From contig NZ_QFXK01000010.1 of NCBI RefSeq assembly GCF_003261635.1, forward strand, positions 372,001-436,000: a stretch of 64,000 bases of DNA. The letters run 5' to 3'. Of the stretch, positions 26,629 to 35,595 are shown piece by piece (position 1 is the stretch's first letter; every line of letters starts with the position of its first letter). The notes under the pieces were generated by a model. It was given only the letters and a program-made list of their open reading frames with translations, was not told where the DNA came from and did not search any database. The position numbers and the translations under genes are program-made. This DNA comes from Kribbella monticola (GTDB lineage: Bacteria; Actinomycetota; Actinomycetes; Propionibacteriales; Kribbellaceae).

Positions 26629-26702
26629 GACACCATCCCGGTACAACCCCGCATCCGCTGCTCGCTCCGTCTCGCCGAGTCAGCCCTGATGGTATCCACA
26701 AC

Positions 26703-27236
26703 TCAAGCAGGAGCGGCTAGCTCCAGCACGGTGGCGCTCGGCAGTTTGGCCAGTTCGGCGCCCTCGAGCAGCAGCTTCGATCCGCGGATGCCGCTGCCGA
26801 TCACGACGGGGCCGGCCTGCGCGACCGCTTCGTCGACGAGGATCGGCCAGGCGGCAGGCAATCCGATCGCGGTGATGCCGCCGTACTCCATCCCGGTCGA
26901 GCCGACGGCGTCGTCCTGCGCCGCGAACGAGATCTTCCGCACGCCGAGGTGCTTGCGGATCACGCCGTTCACATCGGCCCGGTGAGTGGCGAGCACCATC
27001 ACCGCGGCGTACGTCGACTCGCCCGCCCGCTTGCCGTGCACGATGACACAGTTGGCCGACGCGGCCATCGGTACGTCGTACTCCGCGCAGAAGGCAGCGG
27101 TGTCTGCCAGCTCCGGGTCGATCGCGACCGCGTACGCCGGGAGGTCGCCGAGCGCGGCCCGAACCGGCTCGGCGAGCAACTCGGGCACCTCGGCGGCCGG
27201 TCGCCAGTCGAGCTTGCCCAGCACCGGCGCGCTCAC
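26703..27236 (-). CDS. YbaK/EbsC-type aminoacyl-tRNA deacylase
   Basis: Trans-editing hydrolase family (YbaK/ProX), 177 residues, expected to clear mischarged tRNA such as Cys-tRNA(Pro). Family features are visible: NCVIVHGKRAGE, VLATHRADVNGVIRKHLGVRKISFA and GMEYGGITAIGLP. The GTG at 27236 overlaps the stop of the upstream GNAT gene (GTGA), so the pair is coupled. An open frame to 27299 exists, but it lies within the GNAT gene. Confidence 0.83.
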   Translation of the reverse strand: MSAPVLGKLDWRPAAEVPELLAEPVRAALGDLPAYAVAIDPELADTAAFCAEYDVPMAASANCVIVHGKRAGESTYAAVMVLATHRADVNGVIRKHLGVRKISFAAQDDAVGSTGMEYGGITAIGLPAAWPILVDEAVAQAGPVVIGSGIRGSKLLLEGAELAKLPSATVLELAAPA

Positions 27237-27526
27237 CGGGCGTCCACCAGATCGGCGTACTCCGGGTGGGAAGCCAGAAACTCCTGGTAGAACGGGCACG
27301 CGGGCTTGACCCGCAGCCCTGCCTCGCGGGCATCGTCGAGTGACTTGGCCGCGATCTGCCCGGCCACTCCGCGCCCGCGGTACTCCGGCAGGGTCTCGGC
27401 GTGCCGGAACGCGATCACCGGACCCGCGAGCTTGTAGTCGACGAACCCCATCAGATTGCCGTCGGCATCCCTGGCCTCGTACCTGCTCTGGTCCGGGGCG
27501 TCCACGATGCTGATCTCGTTCTCCAT
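27233..27526 (-). CDS. Small GNAT acetyltransferase (YjdJ-like)
   Basis: Single-domain GNAT of 97 residues in the short GCN5-related class (PF14542 type). The acetyl-CoA pyrophosphate loop is YRGRGVAGQIAAKSLDDARE, and the ending YQEFLASHPEYADLV is typical. The upstream part of the open frame is antisense to the MFS gene and is rejected; ATG 27526 gives the normal size. It is coupled to the YbaK gene by a GTGA overlap. Confidence 0.85.
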   Translation of the reverse strand: MENEISIVDAPDQSRYEARDADGNLMGFVDYKLAGPVIAFRHAETLPEYRGRGVAGQIAAKSLDDAREAGLRVKPACPFYQEFLASHPEYADLVDAR

Positions 27527-27628
27527 GCCCGCAACTCTAGCCATCGCTCGCGGAATGACGGGCCGTTTTGGGTCGGTGACCCGGGGTACGGGAACCCGGA
27601 TGACCCGGCCGAGGCTGAGGAGCGGCGG

Positions 27629-29242
27629 ATGAGTGCAGAGCATGCGTTGAACGAAGGCAAGGCGATACCGAGTCTGGTACCGGCCCGGATGGACCGATTG
27701 CCGTGGACGAGGTTCCACTGGATGATCGTCGTCGGACTCGGCGTCTCCTGGATCCTCGACGGTCTGGAGATCCAGCTGGTCTCCCTGGTCGGCAACGTCC
27801 TGAAAGAGAGCGCGACGCTGTCGCTCAGTACGTCGCAGGTCGGGCTGCTCGCCTCGATCTACCTGGCCGGTGAGGTGGTCGGCGCACTCGTCTTCGGCCG
27901 GCTGACCGACAAGTGGGGCCGCCGAAGCCTGTTCATCATCACCTTGATGGTCTACCTGATCGCCTCCGGCGCGGCCGGCCTGACCTGGGACTTCTGGTCG
28001 CTGGCGCTGTGCCGGTTCGTGGCCGGTATGGGCATCGGTGGTGAGTACGCCGCGATCAACTCGGCGATCGACGAGCTGATCCCGTCGCGGTACCGCGGCC
28101 GGGTCGACATCGGCGTCAACGGCACCTACTGGGCGGGCGCGCTGATCGGTTCGGCGGTCGGCCTGGTGTTCCTGAACAAGGACATCATCCCGGTCGAGTG
28201 GGGCTGGCGGCTGTGCTTCCTGGTCGGCCCGGTGATGGGTCTGATGATCATTTACCTGCGCCGGCACATCCCGGAGAGCCCGCGCTGGCTGATGACCCAC
28301 GGCAAGGTCGAGGAAGCCGAGCGGACCGTCGACGGGATCGAGGAGACCGTCCGCAACCAGGGCGGCGAGCTGCGCGAGGTCACCGACGACGAGGCCATCA
28401 ACGTGGTCGACTACCCGCCGATCACGTACCGCGAGATCGCCCGGGTGATGTTGCGCGACTACCGGAGCAGGTCGTTCCTCGGCTTCTCGATGATGGTCAC
28501 CCAGGCGTTCCTCTACAACGCGATCTTCTTCACCTACGCGCTGGTGCTGAAGTCGTACTTCGGGTTGAACGACTCCAGCGTCGCCCTGTACTTCTTCCCG
28601 TTCGCGATCGGCAACCTGGCCGGCCCGCTGCTGCTCGGGCACTTCTTCGACACCATCGGCCGCCGCAAGATGATCCTCGGCACCTATTCGATCTCCGCGG
28701 TCGTCTTGTTCATCACCGCGCTGCTGTTCAAGGCGGGATCGCTGAACGCCGCGTCGCTGACCGGCTTGTGGTGCGTGGTGTTCTTCTTCGCCTCGGCCGG
28801 CGCCTCGTCGGCGTACCTGACGGTGAGCGAGATCTTCCCGATCGAGCTGCGTGGGCAGGCGATCTCGTTCTTCTTCGCGATCTCGCAGCTCACTGGTGGA
28901 GTTGTGGCACCGTTCCTGTTCGCGTCGCTGATCGGCGAGGGCGACAACCCGCCTCGCGGACCGCTGACGGTCGGCTACATCATCGGCGCCGCCGTGATGC
29001 TGATCGGTGGTCTGATCGCCTGGTTCTTCGGGGTCGACGCCGAGGGGCAGTCGCTCGAGAACGTCGCGAAACCGCTCTCTGCGCGAGAACGTGCCGGCGC
29101 CACCCGCTTCCAGGGCACGACGCCGCGACTTCCCAGTACCGACGCCCAGGGCCGCCGGATCACCCCGGTCTTGCCGCCGGAGGAGCAAGGTGTCGGCCGC
29201 GGTCAGCAACCCGGTGCCGACGAGAGACCACCGACGACCTGA
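27629..29242 (+). CDS. MFS transporter, sugar/metabolite:H+ symporter type
   Basis: Twelve-helix permease of 537 residues. The A-loop motif RLTDKWGRRS follows helix 2 and is repeated as DTIGRRKM in the second half. RYRGRVDIGVNGTYWAGALIG and PESPRWLMTHGKVEEAE are classic for the sugar porter/metabolite:H+ symporter branch. A polar tail of about 60 residues after helix 12 is disordered. GAGGAG lies six bases before ATG 27629. It is divergent from the GNAT-YbaK pair. The substrate is not evident. Confidence 0.88.
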   Translation: MSAEHALNEGKAIPSLVPARMDRLPWTRFHWMIVVGLGVSWILDGLEIQLVSLVGNVLKESATLSLSTSQVGLLASIYLAGEVVGALVFGRLTDKWGRRSLFIITLMVYLIASGAAGLTWDFWSLALCRFVAGMGIGGEYAAINSAIDELIPSRYRGRVDIGVNGTYWAGALIGSAVGLVFLNKDIIPVEWGWRLCFLVGPVMGLMIIYLRRHIPESPRWLMTHGKVEEAERTVDGIEETVRNQGGELREVTDDEAINVVDYPPITYREIARVMLRDYRSRSFLGFSMMVTQAFLYNAIFFTYALVLKSYFGLNDSSVALYFFPFAIGNLAGPLLLGHFFDTIGRRKMILGTYSISAVVLFITALLFKAGSLNAASLTGLWCVVFFFASAGASSAYLTVSEIFPIELRGQAISFFFAISQLTGGVVAPFLFASLIGEGDNPPRGPLTVGYIIGAAVMLIGGLIAWFFGVDAEGQSLENVAKPLSARERAGATRFQGTTPRLPSTDAQGRRITPVLPPEEQGVGRGQQPGADERPPTT

Positions 29243-29266
29243 CGCCTGCTGAGCTGAGTTCGAGCT

Positions 29267-29334
29267 GAGCTGATCGGTTGGGCTCGAGCGAGCTGATCGG
29301 TTGGGCTCGAGCCGAGCTGCCCGGCTGGGCCTGA
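29267..29334 (+). repeat. Short tandem repeat after the MFS gene
   Basis: GAGCTGATCGGTTGGGCTCGA occurs at 29267-29287 and 29290-29310. A diverged third copy (GAGCTGCCCGGCTGGGCCTGA) is at 29314-29334. Period 23-24 bp. Confidence 0.8.
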
Positions 29335-29397
29335 GAGCACGAGGCCTGCGACCTGGTCTGCGGAGACCTGCGGCACCGAGGCGGTGCGGCGACCTCC

Positions 29398-29403
29398 TAG
29401 GAT
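29398..29403 (+). promoter_or_regulatory. -10 box for leaderless cobQ
   Basis: TAGGAT ends six bases before GTG 29410, and there is no Shine-Dalgarno sequence. I see no cobalamin riboswitch in the 167 bases upstream. Confidence 0.5.
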
Positions 29404-29409
29404 CAGGTC

Positions 29410-30870
29410 GTGGGCTCTCTCCTGGTTGCCGGTACTACGTCCGACGCGGGTAAGACGACCGTGGTGACCGGGCTCTGCCGGTGGCTCACGCGGCAGGGAG
29501 TCCGCGTCGCGCCGTACAAAGCACAGAACATGTCGAACAACTCCATGGTCTGCGCCGACGGTGCCGAGATCGGGCGCGCCCAATGGATCCAGGCGATCGC
29601 GGCCGGCGCCGAGCCGGAGGCCGCGATGAACCCGGTGCTGCTGAAACCGGGCAGTGACCAGCGAAGTCACGTAGTACTGATGGGGGAGCCGTGGGGTGAG
29701 TTGACGGCGCGCGGGTTCCTCACGGAGCGCGCGGAGTTGGCGAAGGCAGCCTTCGCGGCGTACGACGATCTGGCGTCGCGGTACGACGTGGTGATCAGCG
29801 AGGGTGCTGGGAGTCCGACCGAGATCAATCTGCGGCAATCCGATTACGTGAACATGGGTCTCGCGCAGCACACTCGGGCGCCGGTGGTCGTGGTCGGTGA
29901 CATCGACCGGGGCGGGTTGTTCGCTTCGATGTTCGGCACGGTGGCGTTGCTGTCGGCGGCCGATCAGGCGCTGGTGAGCGGGTTCATCGTCAACAAGTTC
30001 CGTGGCGACGTGTCGCTGCTGCAGCCGGGGATCGACATGCTCGAATCGGTGACCGGACGACCGACGTACGGCGTACTGCCATGGCTGCCGGAGCTGTGGC
30101 TGGACTCCGAGGACGCGCTCGACATCCCGGCGCGACGGACGGCGCACGACTCCGACGTACTGTCCGTCGCGGTGGTGCGGTTTCCGCGCATCAGCAACTT
30201 CACCGACCTCGATGCGCTGGCTGTGGAGCCGACGACGAGCGTGTTCTTCACGGCGAGCCCGGCCGAGGTCCGCGATGCGGATCTCGTGGTGCTGCCTGGG
30301 TCGCGGGCGACGACTTCTGATCTCGCGTGGTTGCGTTCGACGGGGCTGGCGGATGCGGTGGTGGCGCGGGTTTCTGCTGGGCGACCTGTGCTGGGGATCT
30401 GTGGTGGATATCAGTTGCTTGGTGGGGCGATCGAGGATCCTTACTCGGTTGAGGGCGGTGGGAGTCATACCGGTCTCGGGTTGTTGCCGGTGGCAACCGA
30501 GTTCGCGGTGGCGAAGACGCTGGCGCGGCCGGCTCCTACGGCGTACGAGATCCACCACGGTTCCGTCCGGGTCGTCGGGGACGCGGATGAGTTTCCTGGC
30601 GGGTGCCGGGCGGGCGTGGTGTGGGGGACGATCTGGCACGGCCTGATGGACGACGACCCCGCGCGGCACGCGTTCCTCGGCGAGGTCGCGGCTCTCGTCG
30701 GCAAGGCGGCGCCCGACGGCACGGTGTCTTTCGCGGCACTTCGCGAGGCCCGCCTCAACCGCCTGGCCGACGCAATCGACGAACACCTCAACACCAACGC
30801 CCTCCTCGACCTCATCTCGGCTGGCGCCCCTGCCGCCCTACCTTTCATCCCACCCGGCGCACCAACCTGA
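29410..30870 (+). CDS. cobQ: Adenosylcobyric acid synthase
   Basis: Amidates side chains b, d, e and g of adenosylcobyrinate diamide using glutamine and ATP. The 486-residue protein has an N-terminal P-loop-like GTTSDAGKTT and PYKAQNMSNNS (36-45) synthetase domain. A C-terminal class I glutaminase domain carries the nucleophile C331 (LGICGGYQLLGG) and an EIHHG block. It stands alone; cobT and the fused methyltransferase are 30 kb away and the other cobalamin genes are outside the window. Confidence 0.95.
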   Translation: MGSLLVAGTTSDAGKTTVVTGLCRWLTRQGVRVAPYKAQNMSNNSMVCADGAEIGRAQWIQAIAAGAEPEAAMNPVLLKPGSDQRSHVVLMGEPWGELTARGFLTERAELAKAAFAAYDDLASRYDVVISEGAGSPTEINLRQSDYVNMGLAQHTRAPVVVVGDIDRGGLFASMFGTVALLSAADQALVSGFIVNKFRGDVSLLQPGIDMLESVTGRPTYGVLPWLPELWLDSEDALDIPARRTAHDSDVLSVAVVRFPRISNFTDLDALAVEPTTSVFFTASPAEVRDADLVVLPGSRATTSDLAWLRSTGLADAVVARVSAGRPVLGICGGYQLLGGAIEDPYSVEGGGSHTGLGLLPVATEFAVAKTLARPAPTAYEIHHGSVRVVGDADEFPGGCRAGVVWGTIWHGLMDDDPARHAFLGEVAALVGKAAPDGTVSFAALREARLNRLADAIDEHLNTNALLDLISAGAPAALPFIPPGAPT

Positions 30871-30874
30871 CCAG

Positions 30875-31440
30875 GTACTGCGACCCGCTTCGCACCTCCT
30901 GCGTCGGTGCTCGTCCCACCCGCCCCGGGTCGCCGCTCCTTCGTCGCGGCTCAGCAACTGCGGTGGCGGGCCTTGGTTGACCGGCGTACTGCGACCCGCT
31001 TCGCACCTCCTGCGTCGGTGCTCGTCCCACCCGCCCCTGGGTCGCCGCTCCTTCGTCGCGGCTCAACAACTGCGGTGGCGATCCTTGGTTGTCGCTTCGC
31101 ACCTCCTGCGTCGGTGCTCGTCCCACCCGCCCCTGGGTCGCCGCTCCTTCGTCGCGGCTCAACAACTGCGGTGGCGATCCTTGGTTGACCGAGGTACTGC
31201 GACCCGCTTCGCACCTCCTGCGTCGGCGCTCGACCCACCCACCCCCGGGTCGCCGCTCCTTCGTCGCGGCTCAACAACTGCGGTGGCGATCCTTGGTTGA
31301 CCGGCGCACTGCCACCCGCTCCGCACCTCCTGCGTTGATGCTCGACTGATCCACTCGTCTACCGCATGCCCGGCCGCTCAACCCGCTGCGGCCGCCGGGC
31401 GCCGCTTCGGCGCTGCAGTTGAACAACTGCGGTGGGTCGC
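30875..31440 (+). repeat. Array of ~110-bp direct repeats in a convergent gap
   Basis: Five copies of a unit are recognisable by GCTTCGCACCTCCTGCG or a close variant, anchored at 30887, 30998, 31094, 31206 and 31318 (spacing 111, 96, 112, 112). A sixth degenerate copy is at about 31399-31440. Each unit contains a possible hairpin (GCCGC...GCGGC) and the word CAACAACTGCGGTGG. Copy 3 lacks about 15 bases at its junction. The sixth copy contains the perfect palindrome GCAGTTGAACAACTGC (31415-31430). No coding potential is credible. With the next block it fills the 1,023-base gap between cobQ and the phospholipase gene. Confidence 0.85.
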
Positions 31441-31760
31441 ATCGCAGCGGCGTACGGCGACACCCGGCGTACGGAGATCCGCGTCGCACATCGCACCGGC
31501 GTCGGCGTCGGCGTCGCACGTGGCGCGTCGTCCCAGCGTACGGCGATACCCGCGTCGCGCGTCCCACGTTGCACGTCGCGCGTGGCGCGTCGTCCCGGCG
31601 ACGGCGATACCCGCGACGCGTCGCACGTCGCGCGTCGCACCGGAGTTCGGCGACACCCGTCGCGCGTGGCGCGTCGTGCCGGCCTACGGCGGTACCTGCG
31701 ACGCGTCCCGCGTCGCAGGTCGCACGTCGCACCGGCGTACGGGGACTCGCGTCGCACTTT
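31440..31760. repeat. GC-rich, palindrome-dense degenerate repeat block
   Basis: Imperfect units of roughly 55-70 bases combine CGGCGTACGGCGATACCCGCG and CGTCGCGCGTGGCGCGTCGT type words. It contains self-complementary pieces: GCGACGCGTCGC at 31613-31624, and CTGCGACGCG/CGCGTCGCAG (31696-31705 and 31709-31718) with a 3-base centre. The remaining 31761-31893 shows nothing recognisable. Confidence 0.7.
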
Positions 31761-31893
31761 CTTTATCGGTGCTCGGCTCACGAGGCCAGGCTCGCCGCAC
31801 CTTCATGGCAACTCGGTGAGCGTGGCGGACGAGTGCGGCGCTTCTCGTCGCAGCCTCGCCGACCACTCACTCATCTACAAACCCGGGAACCTC

Positions 31894-34458
31894 TCACCAC
31901 CCAAGCGGCGTCAGCTCAGCCGCGCTCGTCCAAGGGCCTCTGTTGCCGGCCTCGCTGAGAGTTCGTAGGCGGAGGTAGCGCGCTGACGTCGGCCAGCAAC
32001 GGATCGTCTTCGCGGCAGCATCGTCGGCGAAAGTTCCAGTCGTCTGCGGGTTGCCCCAAGTGGTGCCATCCGTGCTGAGGTAGAGCTCGTAGCTGCCGAT
32101 GCGGCCGTTGGGGCTGCCGTCTTGTCGTGGCAAATACGTGAGACCGGTGACAACCCGCACCGCACCCAGGTCCAGCTGGATCTCATGCGGGAAAGGGTCG
32201 GCCGGCGAGGTCCACTTGGTGTGCCAGTAGGTGGCGAGGTTGGTGTCGATCGCCTTGGTCGCCGGAGCGTTTTCGCTGATTGTTTCCTGGCTGTCGAAGG
32301 ATCGCACCGTGCAGTTGAGACGTCCCGAGCCCATAACCGGGTCGCTGGTGCTCGGTGTACCAGTCTCCAGATGGCCTGCGAAGCGGCGGAGGAAGCCGTC
32401 GGTGGTGTCGGCTGTCGCCGTGAGGTCGTACCAACCGCCGGCTCCGTTCGCCGTACTGAACCAGTCCTCGACCGTCGCGCCTGCGGCGACTGGATAGGTC
32501 CAAGGCCCGCCGCCGCGGTTGTTCGTCCGGACGGTGACGACGCACGCCTTGGTCCCGCTGTTCGTCATCTTGAGCCAGACGAGGTTGTCAGCCGGCGCAT
32601 AGCGAAGGGTGACCTCGGGGTTGGCGTTGCCCGCGGTTGTGGCGGTGATGCGATTGCCAGCCAACCGCCGTACGAATCCATTCGGTCCGGCAACTGTCAG
32701 GTCGTAGGCGCCCTGCGGCGTACCCGTGATCCAGTAGTCAGAGAGCGTGTTCCCGGCTCCGACCGTGTAGCGCCACGGGCCGTCGGTGCGGAAGGCGTTC
32801 GCGTAGACGTAGAAGTGGGCGCCGGCCGTCCCGGTGTTGGCGAAATCGATCCACACCCTGTCGCCGGCAACACGGCCGGAAGCGGTGAGCGAGTAGGGCA
32901 GCGGTCGTGAAGTCCGTACGCCGGATTCCTGTGCCGGCAGCGCCTGGGTGCTCGGGGGAGCGGGATAAGTCGTGTCCCAGCCGGGAGTGGGTGGCGTCGT
33001 GGGAAGAGACGGATAGGTGACGTTCGACGTCGTCAGGTCGAGCGCCGTCGTCAGGTCGCCGCAGACGGAACGCCGCCAGGGAGAGATGTTCGGTTCGGCG
33101 ATGCCGCTCCACTTCTCCAGGAAGCGCAGCACTGAGGTGTGGTCGAAGACCTGCGAGCACACGTTTCCACCGCGACTCCAGGGCGACACCACGATCATGG
33201 GAACGCGTGCGCCCAGCCCGATGGCCTCGCCGTTGACGAGTTCGTCGGTGACGGCGACGGTCGATTGCCCGTTATCGGTGCTCACCGGTGGCACCGGCGG
33301 CGGCACATGGTCGAAGTACCCGTCGTTCTCGTCGTACGTGATCAGCACCAGGGTCTTGTTCCACGTGTCCGGGCTGGACGCGAGCTTGTCCAGGATCGCC
33401 TTGGTGAAATTGGCGCCCTCGGCCGGACCCCAGGACGGGTGCTCGCACTTCGGCTCCGGTGCCACGATCCACGACACCGCAGGGAGCTTGCCGGCGGCAA
33501 CGTCGTCACCGAACGCAGTGACGAGTTGGTCAGCCGCCACCCGGTCGAGCCCGCGATCGTAGAGCCGCCGCTCCGCGGTCGTGAGCGTGGCGACTCCGGC
33601 AGCCAACTGCGAAAGCAGAGTCGCCCGGTCGGCGGCAGTCGCCTTCCGTACGCCGTTGTCGTAGAAGAACTCCAGCTTGGTGTACGGCTTGCCGGTCGGG
33701 TCGACGGTCTTCGCGAGTGCCTTCTTGCCCACGTCGAGGAACGTCTTGAAGAAGTCCAGCGAGTTGTCGCCGTAGTTGTCCCATTCCTGGTAGACCCGCC
33801 AGCTCTTGTTCGCCGCTTCGAGTCGCTCGGCGTAGGTGGTCCAGGTGTAGCCGGGGTGGGAGAGGTTCTGCCACGAATCGTTGCCGATGGCCCGTTTCGT
33901 GGTGCCCGGCTCGTAACCGAGCATGCCCGTGAACAGATAGAACCGGTTGGGATTGGTCGGCCCGAGCTCGGAGCAGTGGTACGCATCGCAGATCGTGAAG
34001 GCGTCGGCGAGTGCGTAGTAGAACGGCAGCTCGCTGCGCAGATGGGTCGCCATCGTGTACTTCGTCTTCTGCGGGACCCATTGGTCGTAGCGGCCCGAGT
34101 TCCAGGCAGCGTGGCCGGTGGCCCAGTCGTGCGGAGTGCCCGTCATGTACTGGCTCGCCACCGGATAAGGCAGGACGTACCCGGTGCCGTCCGGCTGGTG
34201 GAACACCGAGCGGCCCGTGGAGAGCGTTCTCGCGGTCGGATCGTTGAACCCGCGCACCCCGCGCAGCGAGCCGAAGTAGTGGTCGAAGGAACGGTTCTCC
34301 TGCATCAGGATCACGACGTGCTCGATCATTTCGAGGCCACCCGTCGGCGCGGGCGCGGCGAGTGCTCGCTGCACGCTGGCCGGTAGCGCCGCGAAGGCAG
34401 TGGCCGCGGCCGCGGTGAGACCCGCTGAGCGGAGAAAGTCTCTTCTGTCCATCGTCAT
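31894..34458 (-). CDS. Tat-exported phospholipase C with C-terminal discoidin domain
   Basis: Phosphocholine-type phospholipase C of the acid-phosphatase/phosphoesterase superfamily, 854 residues. It begins with a twin-arginine signal (MDRRDFLRSAG, then a hydrophobic stretch to ALAAP). The catalytic N-terminal block has QENRSFDHYFG (53-63), and TYDENDGYFDH and SPWSRGG follow. Two Ig-like bacterial PLC C-terminal domains (DUF756) cover about 500-710. A further F5/8 type C (discoidin, CBM32-like) domain occupies 715-854, an uncommon addition suggesting carbohydrate or surface binding. The start at ATG 34458 has AGGTGAG four bases upstream. Likely roles are phosphate or lipid scavenging outside the cell. 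Confidence 0.9.
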   Translation of the reverse strand: MTMDRRDFLRSAGLTAAAATAFAALPASVQRALAAPAPTGGLEMIEHVVILMQENRSFDHYFGSLRGVRGFNDPTARTLSTGRSVFHQPDGTGYVLPYPVASQYMTGTPHDWATGHAAWNSGRYDQWVPQKTKYTMATHLRSELPFYYALADAFTICDAYHCSELGPTNPNRFYLFTGMLGYEPGTTKRAIGNDSWQNLSHPGYTWTTYAERLEAANKSWRVYQEWDNYGDNSLDFFKTFLDVGKKALAKTVDPTGKPYTKLEFFYDNGVRKATAADRATLLSQLAAGVATLTTAERRLYDRGLDRVAADQLVTAFGDDVAAGKLPAVSWIVAPEPKCEHPSWGPAEGANFTKAILDKLASSPDTWNKTLVLITYDENDGYFDHVPPPVPPVSTDNGQSTVAVTDELVNGEAIGLGARVPMIVVSPWSRGGNVCSQVFDHTSVLRFLEKWSGIAEPNISPWRRSVCGDLTTALDLTTSNVTYPSLPTTPPTPGWDTTYPAPPSTQALPAQESGVRTSRPLPYSLTASGRVAGDRVWIDFANTGTAGAHFYVYANAFRTDGPWRYTVGAGNTLSDYWITGTPQGAYDLTVAGPNGFVRRLAGNRITATTAGNANPEVTLRYAPADNLVWLKMTNSGTKACVVTVRTNNRGGGPWTYPVAAGATVEDWFSTANGAGGWYDLTATADTTDGFLRRFAGHLETGTPSTSDPVMGSGRLNCTVRSFDSQETISENAPATKAIDTNLATYWHTKWTSPADPFPHEIQLDLGAVRVVTGLTYLPRQDGSPNGRIGSYELYLSTDGTTWGNPQTTGTFADDAAAKTIRCWPTSARYLRLRTLSEAGNRGPWTSAAELTPLGW

Positions 34459-34642
34459 CGTGCTCACCTGTTCTGTGACCCGGGCGGGGCTTCGATCGGT
34501 TGGATGCGCCGGCAGCAGCGCATCCAACCAAAATGATCGAAGTAGTCGTTTTCAGGCATGAAAGCGTCAGTAATGAACTTCGTCAAGATCCAACGCTGAC
34601 TTGTCCTTGCCACGCCGTCGCCCTGGAGCGCAGCAGGTCTCC

Positions 34643-35527
34643 TCAGCCGAGAACGGCGGGCTTGAGGACCTCCTCGCACCACTGCCGGAAGGTCGTCGGG
34701 CTCGCGGTTTCCGCCGTACGACGTACGCCGTCGTCCAGTCCCTCGTCCTTCGCGCGCATCATGTCGACCATGCCCCGGACGAACGCGTCGCCGAGGCCGA
34801 AGCCGGTCAGCCTGGCCGCGAAGGCGTCGAGCGATCCGCGCTCGTAGCGCACCGGCCGGCCGAGGACCTCGCTCATGATGCGGGCCATGTCGTTCGCCGA
34901 CAGGTCCTCGGGACCGAGCACGGGAACGCTCTCCACCCCGCTCCAGGATCGATCGAGGAGCAGGCGGGCCGCGACGGCGGCGATGTCACGAGTAGCGGTC
35001 GACGGAGCAGGCCGATCCGGAAGAGCTGTGTCGGTGAACACCCCGTCGTCGCGAATCGAGCCGACCTGACGCAGCAGGTTGTCCATGAACGAAGGGTTGG
35101 CGAGCGCCCGGTACGCGACACCGGTGCTCGCGATCAGGTCGTCCATCGCGAGCGACGCGGTGACGAGCCCGGCCTGCGTGGCGACGGAGGTGCCACGGCC
35201 GAGAGCCGAGACGCCGACGACATGGCTCACGCCGTACGCCGGGAACGCACGTGCCGCGGCCTGCGTGAATCCGGAATACATCGCCTCCTGGCTGGGCGCC
35301 CGGTCGTTCGGCGGGACGAGCCAGAAGACGGCGTCCGCGTCGGCGAACGCCTTGCCGACGACCTCTTCGTCGGCGTGCGAGCCGGTCACGATGTCGACGC
35401 GCTCGCGGGCGCTGTCGGGCAGTTTGGCGGGGTCGCGCACGGTGACGCGAAGTTGTTCGTCGGTAGACAGGAGATTGGTGAGAACCTGGCTGCCGATATC
35501 GCCCGTGGGCGTCGTGATGACGATCAT
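34643..35527 (-). CDS. NmrA-like NAD(P)-binding protein
   Basis: Atypical short-chain dehydrogenase of 294 residues. The N-terminal Rossmann motif is TTPTGDIGSQVLTNLL, with an RDPAKLP cofactor loop. The catalytic YxxxK of classic SDRs is not evident, as in NmrA/QOR2-type sensors and quinone reductases. ATG 35527 is preferred over an upstream in-frame ATG, since the fold begins there. It is divergent from a LysR gene 68 bases away, so it is the probable target of that regulator. Confidence 0.83.
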   Translation of the reverse strand: MIVITTPTGDIGSQVLTNLLSTDEQLRVTVRDPAKLPDSARERVDIVTGSHADEEVVGKAFADADAVFWLVPPNDRAPSQEAMYSGFTQAAARAFPAYGVSHVVGVSALGRGTSVATQAGLVTASLAMDDLIASTGVAYRALANPSFMDNLLRQVGSIRDDGVFTDTALPDRPAPSTATRDIAAVAARLLLDRSWSGVESVPVLGPEDLSANDMARIMSEVLGRPVRYERGSLDAFAARLTGFGLGDAFVRGMVDMMRAKDEGLDDGVRRTAETASPTTFRQWCEEVLKPAVLG

Positions 35528-35554
35528 GAATTCACTCTGCGTGCTGAAAATCCC

Positions 35555-35589
35555 GAGGTCCAATACCTCTCTGTCACCATTGATACGAT
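35555..35589. promoter_or_regulatory. NmrA/LysR divergent promoter elements
   Basis: GAGGT-N5-ACCTC (35555-35569) is a small inverted repeat suitable for a LysR-type dimer. TACGAT (35584-35589) ends six bases before ATG 35596, so lysR mRNA is probably leaderless. The operator assignment is tentative. Confidence 0.4.
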
Positions 35590-35595
35590 CGAGGT

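Noticed and set aside
27527..29209. Long minus-strand frame joined to the small GNAT gene
   Set aside because: It is antisense to the MFS transporter. The GNAT fold begins at ATG 27526.
29243..29409. Cobalamin riboswitch before cobQ
   Set aside because: No B12-box-like sequence or plausible long leader is seen, and the promoter appears leaderless. The cobT upstream region (59596-59719) shows none either.
30875..31760. Possible CRISPR array
   Set aside because: Units are about 110 bases or irregular, have no unique spacers between short identical repeats, and no cas genes are nearby.
30845..31968. Short proteins encoded in the repeat block
   Set aside because: Frames on both strands only translate the repeats, with no ribosome-binding sites and no homology I recognise.
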